DNA of 64,000 nt, from NCBI RefSeq assembly GCF_003597395.2, contig NC_133778.1, positions 22,113,450-22,177,449 on the forward strand, in the 5' to 3' direction. A program made the position numbers and the translations under genes. This document shows positions 40,681 through 52,485 of the stretch, one piece after another. The DNA comes from Chelonoidis abingdonii (lineage: Eukaryota > Chordata > Testudines > Testudinidae). The notes beneath the pieces are model-generated. The model was not told where the DNA came from and searched no databases. It saw only the letters and a list, made by a program, of their open reading frames with translations. Numbering within the stretch: position 1 is the stretch's first letter; the number at the start of each line of letters is the position of its first letter.

Positions 40681-42126
40681 TTTATCTAAATAGATAGCAT
40701 TCTGCTTAGTGTGTCTATCCCCACCAGGTAAAGGCAGTACTGTTCCTTGTTTTGCTATTCTGCCAGGCCTGGTAGAGACCGGGCTACAGGCTAGCTCAGT
40801 GAGGAATAAGCACCCTTCTACTCAGCTCCCTGGAATCCCTGGCCTGAGTTCCCTTTCAGAGCACTGCTGTCTTCTTGGCTAGCTGGCCCAGAGGCCTGGT
40901 AGTTAGGAATGTGCAGACACTGTTGTCACTACCTGTTGTTCACAGGAGTGGTCTGGGGGACTTCTTTGGGACTACTGCTTTGAGTCACATGTTCCAGTCT
41001 GGCCTATAGTGCTTTACATCTTAAAAGCTGTGTATGTGGTAGATACTAATTCATTCAAATCAGTGTCAAAAGGGCGAAAGTCTCTCTGTGTCCCATCACC
41101 AACCCCAAGCAATGCAGGCATCCCAAATATCTGTATTTTAAAATAGGAAAAGCATATGAATAAGCATGTTTACGTTAAACCAAACTGTAAGTAGAAAGTT
41201 GCTATAAAAATAGGCATTCGTGATAGCTCTTGCATTTTTTCCTTGCTTATTTTAAAAGACTTCAGTATTTCAGATTTTGGTGTTTATTTACAGTCATGGA
41301 AATGCTTTGGAAAATAAACAGGGAAGGGTTGATAAATGGTGCAAATAGACCTCTTCTTTACTTCTTGGAGACCTGGGTTCAAATAGGCACCGGGTTAAGC
41401 TGGTGCCATGAATGAAATTGTTAAATGTGGGACAGATGCCACTCATACACATAGTTGGAGCTGTGGGGTGTGTGTGTGTATGTGTGTGGTTTTTAAAGCC
41501 ATAGCCTTCTGAAGGGTGAGAGGTGAACGAGAAGCTTTAAAAGGCTTTCTGCAGGAGACAGAAGGGCAGAATGCCCCTTGGAATGCACTGGGAGAGCAAA
41601 TACTTAGAAAGGATGATGATGGGCACTATAGAAACCCCAGACAAAGGTATTCTTATTCCAGAATAAGGGTATCTACAAGGAGTTATTCCAGAAGATCTAT
41701 GCCACTTCAAATTTGCATCTTACCTTTATCTGGAATAGCTGTCAGGTGGAGACGTGCCCTAAAACAGGTGGGTGAACTCCCTTCAGGGCTGGCCTGAGGT
41801 TGCCAGCTGTTGTGGAAGGTGAGGCTAAGCCATGGCTAGCCACTCTCCTTTTGAGATGGGTAGCCCCACTGGTGATGCTGTGACCTCATACCTTGTGTGT
41901 AAGGAGCACGCTTAGATTCTGGCTCTCTTCAGGGCAGGGAGTTCCTTGCACCTTCTTCCTTCACCCCCATTGCAAATTCATGCAGATTCACTCAGTCTGA
42001 AGTTTCTGCAAACTTGGTATTCAAATCTCAGTCAGAATGTTTTGCCAGAACCTGGTTTATCAGGCTGATAATGCATTTAGAAATGTACCGGCACAGAAAG
42101 TAACAATTGTGAGAGGGAGATCCTTT

Positions 42127-42236
42127 AAAAAGACAACAAAGAGTCCTGTGGCACCTTGTAGACTAACAGATGTATTGGAGCATAAGCTTTCGTGGGTGAA
42201 TACCCACTTCGTCAGACACTTTCGGATGAATAAATT
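42127..42236 (+). mobile_element. Turtle-abundant repeat (GTGGGTGAATACCC type), single-arm copy
   Basis: Contains AAAGAGTCCTGTGGCACCTT, GGAGCATAAGCTTTCGTGGG and GAATACCCACTTCGTCAGAC. The flanks ATCCTTT (42120-42126 and 42237-42243) are identical over 7 bp, suggesting an insertion duplication. The same repeat occurs as a fold-back form at 60750-60943. Class not assigned. Confidence 0.75.
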
Positions 42237-43134
42237 ATCCTTTCACTCTCTGGAAAGTTTCCTCACAATTTCAGTTTTGCTGCCATGATCCCTAATGGTT
42301 AGAATTTCACTGACGAGGGAGCCCCAAATGACCAACAGGCAGCTTGACTCCAGAACTGAGATCTCTATGGTCAGCATAAGCAGAATCAACACGATACATC
42401 GCCCTTCTTTAATTTCCCTTTCTGTGCAGCAAAGGCATGATGGAGAACCTGGAGTTCCAACCAGGAAAGCTTGCTGGTGCTGTAAACAAAAAATCAGCTC
42501 CATATTACAGGATCCAGCAGACTCAGTTAGTAGACTAGTGAACTGTTGTTCTCTTTGCTCAAGGGACCCCCGATGGACTGAAAAGCCTATAGACCAAACA
42601 AATGTATTCTGTTTTGGGTTGTGTTTTTTTTTTAAAAAAGGCATCTTTTTTGCCAATGTTTTGACACAGTAGCCAAAGCTAGTAAAATTTTTGGGCGAGT
42701 GGCCAGTGCTTGTTTTACTGAACACCCGCAGAAACTGGGAATATCAGTGAACCTGAGACTTTTTGAATGAAACAGTCATGGTGTCAGATACAAAGAGAGC
42801 TGGCAAAAAAAAAAAAAAAAAAGCAAGCATCTTCAGTGCTGAAGAGGCCACTTATGACTCTCTTCCCAAAGAACAACCTCACCCCCTGTTTCTTTTTAAA
42901 ACTCTTTAGCTATGAATGGGAATAATCAGCTTTCTAGTTTGAAGATTTGACTTGCCTAGCTCTGCTAGTAGCTGATTGGCTGTTGCCTGAAGATCGTTTT
43001 GGGCAAAAGAGATCTAGAGTATAGAGGGAGTGGAATTCCATTTAATTGAACTTGAGTGTCATGAAACTCCATTTGGAATGAAATGAAAGGAAAAGTCCCA
43101 GGTAGTTTCAGTGCATTGCGTTGTGCAGAGTGGA

Positions 43135-43330
43135 AAGTGATTAAGGCATTGGTTGAGACTCAGAGACCTGGGGTCAGTTCCTGGCTCTGCAACAGACTCC
43201 TTGTGTGACCTTGGGCAAATCTCAATCTCTCTGCCTTGTTTTCCTATCTGGAAAATGAAGCTACCTCACAGGGGTCAGGAAGATATATTATTCCTGTCTC
43301 TGAGGAGCTGAGGTACTACAGTGGTAGGTG
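43135..43330 (+). mobile_element. MIR SINE
   Basis: GACCTGGGGTCAGTTCCTGG, TTGTGTGACCTTGGGCAAAT, CTATCTGGAAAATGAAGCTA and CTACCTCACAGGGGTCAGGA follow the MIR order. Confidence 0.88.
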
Positions 43331-44554
43331 CTTAAGGTAAGAAAGTTCCAGTTATACCAAATCTCCATTTATATTGAGGAGCTTTGAAAGGAAAAAATAG
43401 CATCAGTATGGGTCCAATTCTGTTCTCATTGGACTGAATTGGCAAAATTCCCATCGACTTAAATGGCAGCAGAATTGGGCTCTCTGGTTTGAAATACTTT
43501 TTGTCAAAATAACTTCTGTGTATATCTGACTGTGAGCCAAATCCTGTCTGCTTCCTCTTGTGAGTGTCTTCACCTTGACTTAAGTGGGGAGAAGACTAGC
43601 AGCATTTAATCCTCTTGCTGCTATCTGTTTAGACGTTCATACCATACTCATCACTGTGGGGTCTGCACCATTCTACATAGACTTTCAATTAGGAAGGGTC
43701 TGGCTTTGTTTGTTTGCAAAGAAAACTCTCTTTCATTGCCTGAAACCTTTTCATGCTGCCTGCTTGTTTTAGTCTTGTGTGTAATGTGGCACAAGCGGCG
43801 TTTTGTTGTATGCACAGGAAAGAAGGCAGTCTGTAAGGGAAATGCTTAAATTAATAAATTGCAGATTTTTGGTACATGGGATATTTGTTCCAACAGTGGG
43901 TTTTGCAGTACCCAAAATCTCAGTTTCAATTAACTTAATTGTATTCAATAGGCTGGATGAAAAGATTTTAAGTAGTATGTGAGTCAGGCTTTCAGAATGT
44001 GTTCTGCAGGAGGCTGCTCCTGGCTAGTCAGCTGATACACAGGATTTCTGATCCTTGGAAACAAATGCATAGATATACAAAGTGTGTGCTGTATGTCTTG
44101 CTCCCTTTCTGGGTTTTTTTTCTTGTATGTCATATAAATGGCACGGCATTTGCAAGTGTTCTCTCTCTTTTTTTCTTCTGCCTCTTTTTTTTCCCCCAGC
44201 TTCAAAATGCAGATCCACATGCACACACTGTCTTCCCTAATAAAAAGAGATACCATAATAAAAAAGAGACTTTATTAAACTAATACAATAACACCATTTT
44301 CTTGAGAATTTAAACATTTCATTTTTAATAATAAAAATCAAATTGACATTGTTGCACCCTGAATGTGTTTTATTCAAATCAGACTTGCTTCATGCCGAAG
44401 CAGATATCTCTCGAGATGTATGTATTTATAGCATTAGTTAAATGAGTTCTAAGAATCAAGCTTGCATCAGGACTATAGGTAGTGAATCTGGGAATCAAGA
44501 TTAAAAAAAAAAGAGGAGCTGATGGGATGTATTCCACTGCTCTGGTAGGTCAGG

Positions 44555-44665
44555 GGCCAACTGTGCTCTCAGTTATATTGGTATAAATCCAGAGTAACTT
44601 CATTGCAGCAATGGATTCAGTTTATTTGGATTTACAACAGTGTGAGATCAGAATTTGTCCCCTTG
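44555..44665. repeat. Old palindromic amniote repeat
   Basis: TTGGTATAAATCCAGAGTAAC, TCATTGCAGCAATGGA and TTGGATTTACAACAGTGTGAG mirror one another, as in the common reptile/bird repeat built from 'ggtgtaaatcaggagtaactccattgaagtcaatgg'. Class unknown. Confidence 0.55.
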
Positions 44666-45524
44666 GAAGTTAGAAGAATTGTTCAAGCGGCAGGGTATAA
44701 ATGTAACATTGCATATTCTCAGCTATGAATGGATGAACCTTTGTGCTGCTTGGTTTTCAGAGATGCTCAAAACTTCCATTGGCTATCCAAACTTCTTTGA
44801 TCTGCAAAATTGAACTGGAAAAATTGCCGGGGTACAGAGATGCCAAAAAAAGGAAAATAATGAAAATTGCCTTAGGTCCTCAGAATCCTGATAATCCATA
44901 AGGAACATCTTCAGTACACGCTATTGCACACATATTTTTGTCATTTGTTGGATGCTTGTAGGCTAGGAATGGTCTTTTAAAAACCATTAATATAACACCC
45001 TTGTTAATGGTCTGTTCGGCACAGCTGCCAATAATATAAGTGTTGCCGTTGGAGAAATGTCATGGCAAAGACTTGTCTTGACATGAAGTATACAGAATAT
45101 GAAATTCCTTTAGAAGCCTGAGGGCTGATAAAAATGACTTGTGAGAGATTACAGAAGGACAGTGCACCTTACAACATTCCTTTTCTATTTTTTGATTACA
45201 GGTAGTAATAGTTTATATCTAAAATTGGTCATTTTAGTATGGTAAAATTAGATCTCACTGCTGGATACTATGGGGATAAAGTTTCAGTATCACCCACTAG
45301 GGATGAGTTCAGAGTTCTCATTCATAAAAATGGGAGCGGCATGTCTCGTTGCGTGCCCTCCTGCGTGAAGACACTTCTCCTCCCAAGTGTGGAAGTGTCA
45401 CCGTCGCTAATCCGTGAAGTTCAGAGGCTGAATTTGAATAAGCACCAAAGCTTCTGATACTTATCTGAATCTTATCTAGACCTGCTGGGAAGTGGAGCTG
45501 GCTTTCTCATGAGATTTCCAGGTA

Positions 45525-45715
45525 CACCTTTACCTCAGTATAACGCAACCTGATATAATGCGAATTCAGATATAACACAGTAAAGCAGAGCTCGGGGGGG
45601 GGGGCAGGGTTGGGCACTCCGGTGGATCAACGCAAGTTCGATATAATGCAGTTTCACCAATAACGCGATAAGATTTTTTGGCTCCCGAGGACAGCGTTAT
45701 ATCGGGGTAGAGGTG
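45525..45715. mobile_element. Tigger-like (TcMar) MITE, 191 bp
   Basis: Inverted ends CACCTTTACCTCAGTATAAC and GTTATATCGGGGTAGAGGTG, flanked by TA on both sides (45523-45524, 45716-45717). A run of 11 G lies inside at about 45594-45604. Confidence 0.88.
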
Positions 45716-45765
45716 TATTACATGGTTCTGACTGGGCTTGAAATGCCATGACAGCAAGTCTTTTA

Positions 45766-46038
45766 GGGTATGTCTACACAGCAACTAGCCACCCTCGCCT
45801 GGCCCCTTGCCAGCCGACTTGGGCTTGCGGGGCTCTGGCTGTTGGGGTGTTTCATTGCTGTATAGACTTCCTGGCTTGGGCTGGAGCCCAAGCTCTGGGA
45901 CCCTCGCATCCCACCAGGTTGTCGAGCCCAAGCTCCAGCCCGAGCCTGGAAGTCTACACGGCAGTGAAACAGCCTTGCGAGCTCGAGTCAGCTGGCACTG
46001 GCCAGCCGCAGGTTTTTCTTTGCTGTGCAGACATACCC
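45766..46038. mobile_element. Short DNA element, GGGTATGTCTACAC family, best-preserved copy
   Basis: Inverted ends GGGTATGTCTACACAGCAA and TTGCTGTGCAGACATACCC pair over 19 bases. The interior GGCTTGGGCTGGAGCCCAAG and CGAGCCCAAGCTCCAGCC form further palindromes, so nearly the whole element can fold. Flanks are TTA and TCC. The 173- and 102-residue frames across it are shadows of this palindrome and not a gene. Confidence 0.87.
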
Positions 46039-47864
46039 TCCGTTTTTTCAGCACTTTCCATGTTGCTCTTGTCCAAAGCGAGGAAGGGCAGAGGGGCAGA
46101 AAAAAGAAAAAGTAGCATGAAAACTCTGTCTCAAAAAAACAGGTTGGGTTTTGCTCACACTATTCAACTCCACTGTGGTGCAAAAGGAAGAGGCTTTGGT
46201 TGTCCTGAGCCTTGTTTGAACCTTTTAGCATTAGACTGTTCTGTTTGCTCCTGTGGCCCAATGCATTGATTTGGCCTGCACAACAATTTGATTTCCACCT
46301 GCCACGCAAACTGCTTTTGAAATGCTTTGCTTAAAAAAACTAGGGTTTGGTTGTTTTTTTTTTCCAGCCAGTTACAATAGAATCATTCTTTCCATTGAGT
46401 CTTTTATCAGCCACAGGTCCTGATCCAAAGTCCATTGGGAAGACTGCAGAAAGATTCCTATTCACTACAGCATTGGATTAAGTCCATAGGTTGCCTGGCA
46501 ATTAGAGGTTACAGTCAGCCTCTATTGACTGAGCCAGGCATACCTAAATCATCACCCTTTCCAGTACCACTCTAGTTCACATGAGCCCAGTCCCCTAGGT
46601 GTGGAGCACCCATAGCTCCTGTTGCCTCTGCCATAGACATCCTCTCTTAGGAGCTGCACAGCACTTTGCCAATTGCTTGTCCACTGGATTTCCTTTTGAG
46701 GCTCCGGTTGTTCAGTGTGGAGATTCTGTCCGTAGCAAAACCAAAATAAAATAAAATCACAAACAAAGCTCCGTAGGACTTGGGCAAAATATTAACTGCC
46801 TCGTTTTTTGACGCCACTAGTAAAGTTGTGTGTGAACTAATTCTCAACTAGCATAAAAAGATAATGATAAAATTATTCTAGACTTAAATACCTGCAAAGT
46901 TTTATATTTTGATTGGAAATATGCTGCTTTTTATAGTCAGTTATTGACGCAGTGTGTAATTAAAAAATAAAATACAGTGCCTGGTATAAGCCCCAAATGT
47001 AAGCCAAGCTGTGCATACATATGATACCTGGTCTCTGAGAATGTGTACAATGGTGTTTATGAGCAGGGCCTAAATTTACTGTTACATCTGTTTTAATCAC
47101 TCATCACTTGAGATGGTTTTAAACCAATAAGTGTTATGATGGAAAAAGAAGCACAATTCCTGTCAAAATACCCACTTTTAAAAAGTGTCTTAAGGATTCT
47201 GTTTGGAAGAATATCCGTTTATTCATGTAAGTTCAATTTAGATAGACTAGACAGGCCTTGGAGTGTCCCTTTAAGTTTGCATAGCTAGTTACTCTGCAAA
47301 TTGCCAAGTGTGTGTGTATTTTTTTATATGGGAAATGTATGTTGGAATGAGCTAATTTAGCCATCGGAATTTTATAACAAATGTATGAATGCTGTGGGTT
47401 TCCCTCTGTAGCCCCCTCTAGCAGAAACATAATTTGCAGAAATGAAAACAGTCTTTGGCTAGCTTTAGGCTTTTCTCAAAAATAGAAACACTAGAGTTTG
47501 TCTGGCTGGGCTGCTTTCCTCACCACACACCTGGTGTATATCATTTTAAAAAATAAATTATGCCTCATTAAATTACAATTAAGTGAAATCACAATCATTT
47601 GTTTTTCTAGAAGGAAGATGTTTTGCATACTGAAAGCCTAATTTTTTGCAGGTGACAAAAAGGCTGAACAGATTATTTAGTATCACTTTATTTTTTTATA
47701 ATGTGCTTGCTGGTTACTTTGTGTATACTCTGGTAGCTCAGAATTATATTAATGTAAATGTTATTGCTCTCAAGATATTTTATTGTATTGCCTTTTCTGT
47801 CACTTTGCAATCTATCTGGCATTGTTTACTGGTGCACTGCATCACAGCATTCTCTTCAATCTTA

Positions 47865-49039
47865 GGGTACATCTACACTGCATGATTATTTCGAATTAGC
47901 TTAAACCGATATTACAAAACAGATCTAATAAAATCGGTTTAGCGCGTCCACAGTGGGATCACGAAATCGATTGTTTGCATCCATGGTCCAAAGCTACCAT
48001 CGATTTCAGGAGCGGTGCACTTGGGTAGCTGTTCCTCAGCTATCCCATAGTTCCCACTTCCGGTTGAGAGCACAGTGCTGATGGGGCAGAAAACATGCCC
48101 GGTGGTGCTGGTACAGCCACCCCTCCCTTTGAAGCAGCAGACAACCCGTTTGGTGCTTTTCCCAGAGTGCATTGAGCAAACGCATAGCACAGCAATCATG
48201 GACCCTGAGATCACAAACGGTATCCTGCCGTTGTCAACACCTCGCGTACTCCTGCCAGCAGCATTCAGTACACAGAGGTGACATTTACAGTACTCAAGGA
48301 ATTATTTATTTTACTTCTTTTCACGTGCGGGGGGGGGGGGGAAGAAGAGACTGACGAGCTGTTCCGTGAACCACGCCAAGCACCGTGTATTAAGCTCAGA
48401 CATTGGCGCTCAGCAAGAATGCAAAAGTTTTCAGAGACTGCTGTGGAGACTGTAGCTGTAGTCCTCATTACCCCTCCTCCCTCCCTCCTCCATGAGCAAT
48501 CCGTTTTGAGTCTCTGCTTCCGTTACGGTTGTCACGCACGCTGTGTATCGTGGAGTTATTTTCAACGCTTTGGCATTTCCTGTTCTTTAACGGAGCTCTG
48601 ATAAAAAAGATTTTCTCACCATACAGCGATCAGATCTAGTATCTCCCGTAAGGTTCAATGCAGAGAGCTACTTTTGCTATGAACTGCATCGTCACCCGTG
48701 CTTGATCAGAGCTGGACATGTGAAAGCAGGAAATGTCATTCTAAAGGTCTCGGGGCTTTTCCTTTACCGCACTCGCATCGAGTTCGGTGACCAGAGCGTC
48801 AGTGGTGCACTGTGGGATACGCTCTAGGAGGCCAATAATCGTGATTTCCGTCCACACGAACCCTAATCGAGTTATCACTTTCGAATTTAGCGCTACTCCT
48901 CTATCTGGGAGGAGCCGAAATCGATTTTAAAAGGAGCTGTTTTATACTGATATTAATGACGACGTCGTGTGAACGGGTACAGCGTTAAATCGGTATATCG
49001 GCCATTAAACCGATTTAAAGTCGCAGTGTAGACCTGGCC
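47865..49039. mobile_element. Harbinger-like non-autonomous element, 1175 bp, copy 2 (opposite orientation to copy 1)
   Basis: Ends GGGTACATCTACACTGCATG and CGCAGTGTAGACCTGGCC, flanked by an exact TTA duplication (47862-47864, 49040-49042). Its reverse complement follows the 26225-27301 element almost base for base at the end (GGCCAGGTCTACACTGCGAC, TTTAAATCGGTTTAATGGCC). It contains a run of about 13 G near 48330. Confidence 0.9.
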
Positions 49040-49511
49040 TTAGAAGGAAATGAGACCTTTCCCTCTGAGTTAGTCATTTCTCATCTATCCTGCTATTCAC
49101 GTAGCTCATAAGGCTACCAAACATCCACCCTCATCTTTCGAGACGGACTGAGTCTCAATATAACAGTTGTACAGCCAAATTTCCCACATGCACAAATGTG
49201 ACCGGGAATCAGTGTAAATAAAGAGAGCTCAACTCCTCAAAGTTGGAGCTGTGTCAGATGATGTGCAGTTACCTCGATTGCTTGCACAAGTCTGGAAATA
49301 TGCATTCCAAGGTTTAGGCACCGGGAGAGCTACTTGTACATGCAAATACCTGATTTAGTGAGGAGTCAGTGACTGTACTTGTAAGGAATTGCTGGTGCGC
49401 TTTTGTGTATGTGTCCGATCTTCATTTTTTTACAATTCTACCATAAATTCAGACATGCTGGGGGTGGGGAAGGGAGTGGGAAGAAGGAAGCAGTGCAAGC
49501 TGTCTTAGAGT

Positions 49512-49812
49512 AGAGGTTTTCAACCAAGGGTTTGGGGCCCCTTGGGAGTTTCAGGGGGTCTGCGAAGCAGAGCTGGCATTAGACTTTCTGGGGCCCGCAA
49601 TAGAAAGCCAAACCCCACCACATGGGCCTGAAGCCGAAGCCTGAGCAATTAGCTTCACGGGGCCCCTAGTTGCCCTGCTTGCTACCCCCTAATGCTTGTC
49701 CTGGCTTTTATATGCAGAAAAACAGTTGTTGTGGTACATGTGCACTGTGGGAGTTCTTATAGCATGTTGGGAGGGGTGGGGGCTCAGGAAGAAAAAGGTT
49801 GAGAACCCCTGG
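49512..49812. mobile_element. hAT-type (Charlie-like) non-autonomous element, 301 bp
   Basis: Inverted ends AGAGGTTTTCAACC and GGTTGAGAACCCCTGG with exact 8-bp flanks CTTAGAGT (49504-49511 and 49813-49820). Same family as 20780-21140 (shared GCTTTTATATGCAGAAAA and GGGGCCCCTTGGGAG-type segments). Confidence 0.9.
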
Positions 49813-52272
49813 CTTAGAGTACATTCCCATTGCTCACAAGTTTCTTTTTCAAATAAGCCTGGTGCTGGGGAGTAGAAGAAAGGGGAGCATAAGTAAAAAG
49901 CCTCAAATCACACAATATTTTGGAAGCTGGGGTGGTTTTTTTTTAATTTGTTTCTGGTATATCCCCAAAAGAGCCAGAGAATCAAGAGTTAGGGAACTTG
50001 TAAAAATGGTTATTTTTTTTTATCCCATTTGGAGAGTTTTCCATTGACTCTAATGGAAAACTGCAGCTACTGGATATATCTACCTTGGAAGGGCAAAGGG
50101 CTAAGATCAAACCTCACAGTTTAGACCTCTAGGGCGTCCACTCCTCTTTCAGTTAATCTCTCCCTGGGCTTGTTAGTCTGAAAAACTGGAAAAGCACTTT
50201 GAATGTCCCCAAACTGTACGGTCTCTAATAAATAATTACAGCTATACCAACTACACGATACATGATACCGTCAATGATTTCAGCGGGTAACCGAAGCAAG
50301 AGCCATTACCATAACACCAAAGGGTCTGTGAATTTTTCCATAGTGTGGATCTCATCTCAACAGACCGGTTGCCTCACAGACCATCTTCCACTTCTCATCG
50401 CATGGCCCCAATCCTCTCCCATTTGCAATGCTGTTGCACTTCTGTGGCAGTTACCACAGTGGCTTACATACTAAAGTAATATTAGGAAAATGTATTTTTA
50501 GTTTCTTTTAAGGAGAGACATTGACCAGTCAGCTCTTTGGGGACCACCAGTGGTCTGTGGACAACAGTTTTGTGGTTTCTGCCATAACAGATCATGGTTC
50601 AAACATACCTCTTCTGTGTATGTTCTGGCAGCATGTGAGCAGATGTAAGCAGACATAGGAGTGTTTTTTTCTAGACTGTTGGTTTTGTCAATAAGTGTAG
50701 TGAATAAGGCCAATAAACACTGGAAAATATTGGCTTTTGGTCACGGGTCAACTGTCTTGGAAATGTCCAACAAGGGTATTGGGGACTATTTGATGCGAGG
50801 GGAGAAAATAAGCCAAGAGTAAATACTTCAGGTTTTCTAGTACGTGGCTGCATGACAAGAGCACTGAAGTAAGATTGACTGTAACTGTAATGTGATTTCA
50901 CTGGGCCATGACTGTAAAGTAACAGTGAGGTGTATTTTTGACAACAGTTTCCACACAGTTGTTTTTCTGAGGTACTCCAGTTTCCCCCAGTATTTGGTTT
51001 GTAAATATTGACCCTTTAACGGTGATGGCTTTAGGTAAGCTTCATTAGCTATGTAATGGAATTCTCAGGAGTAAAGGTTTTTTTCTCGGCAGTATTTCTG
51101 GGAGTAATGCTTCAGTTTGATAGATTGCTAGGTGGACAGGGTGTGTGAATGTTGTGGGACAGAGTAGCCTTTTTAATACTTTGAAATCTCCAACTCTGAG
51201 CCTCTTGACTGGCATACCCAGTACTGAATTATACCTCTTTTCCCTGTGAGTCTAATCCTTCTCTGCTTCTTGCTTGTACGTGAATAAATTTAAACACAGA
51301 TGTTGAAGGAAGTTACCATAGTATTACCTTGTGGAAGTGAAACATACATCAATAAGCCGGTGGCAGATATAATATGGCCCTGTAGAGAACAGTGGTACAT
51401 CTTGTATGATCTAATAAATTGCCTCTTGTCTTAGGCCCTGATCCTGCAATGCCCTTAGGTCTGTGCATAGTGAAATTAACTTCTAGGTAGTGCCTACAGT
51501 TATACATGGGCTTAAGTGCTCTTGTTGATTTTAAGGCCTTATTAAATAACACGTTTTTGTCCCTAAATCCTCCTGAATTGAGGGACCTCTACTATACTGG
51601 CTAACTGCTGGCATGAAAGTGTTTGTAAACACTGGAGGAATGTTATTAAAAAATGTTGGCATTGTGAGGTCCATGATGATTTAAATGATGTAGCAAATAA
51701 AGGGTTAAAGTAACCAGTCCTTGGAGATAGTTTCTAAAGCTTTCATATTTGCTGCATTCTCTCCTCTGAGAAGAAATTGTCCAGACTGAAGTGAATGGAC
51801 TGTAACATCAAAACCCAGCCAAATGCTGTTTTTTTTTGTTTTTTTTTAATAAACCTCCTGTGCTGTTTAAATGTCGGAACTAAATTTACCAAACTTGGCA
51901 GATTTGTAAAGATGAACAGGGCTGCCAAGTGTTCCCAGATTCAAGCAGGGAGAGGGAAGGATCTAACCGTTCCTAAAATATTTTCAGGGGGCACCTGGTG
52001 GTAATTGCAGTTTTGCTGTTCTGCCCAGGCATCTACCTTTCTATCCAGCATCTCTATGCTCAGATTGTTGTTAGAGCATTAGAACAGGACATTCCCAGAA
52101 TAAACCAGAGCTCCCAGAAGACAAACACCTTCCTACAAGCGTCCCTTCTGGAGAACCCTTAAGAAACTGATGTAGGTTCTCAGCATTGCAACCCGCATGG
52201 TTACACCAAACAAATTAAAAAAAAAAAATCAACACATGACTTGGCTTTTTTTTTTTTAATTTTTTGAACCAG

Positions 52273-52485
52273 GGATTGCTGTCCGAGATCCTGCGTAAAG
52301 AAGAAGACCCTAGGACAGCTTCCCAATCCCTCCTGGTAAACTTGAGGGCAATGCAGAATTTCCTCAACCTGCCTGACACAGAGCGGGATCGTATATATCA
52401 GGACGAGAGAGAGAGAAGTATGAACCCCAATGTGAGCATGGTGTCTTCGGCAGCCAGCAGTCCGAGTTCTTCCAGAACCCCCCAG
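52273..52485 (+). CDS. SATB2: SATB2 coding exon: second half of CUT1 and CUT1-CUT2 linker (about residues 392-462)
   Basis: Seventy-one codons, phase 0 at both ends. The translation reads [60 protein letters not shown] and [11 protein letters not shown]. The first part completes CUT1 (helices 3 to 5, ending near [11 protein letters not shown]); the rest is the Ser-rich linker before CUT2. The acceptor is unusual in having a very long T/A tract and the weak final context GAACCAG; the donor is CCCAG|GTAAGG. Compared with human from memory, LPEVERDR is LPDTERDR here. SATB1 differs clearly in the linker. Confidence 0.98.

Noticed and set aside
42243..42725. A 160-residue minus-strand open frame overlapping a 125-residue + strand frame
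   Set aside because: Both strands are open over the same bases, there is no recognisable product, and the minus frame begins in the flank of an inserted repeat. Treated as chance.
45748..46269. A 173-residue + strand open frame
   Set aside because: Its first half is the palindromic DNA element at 45766-46038, with a mirror frame on the other strand; the remainder is unremarkable intron.
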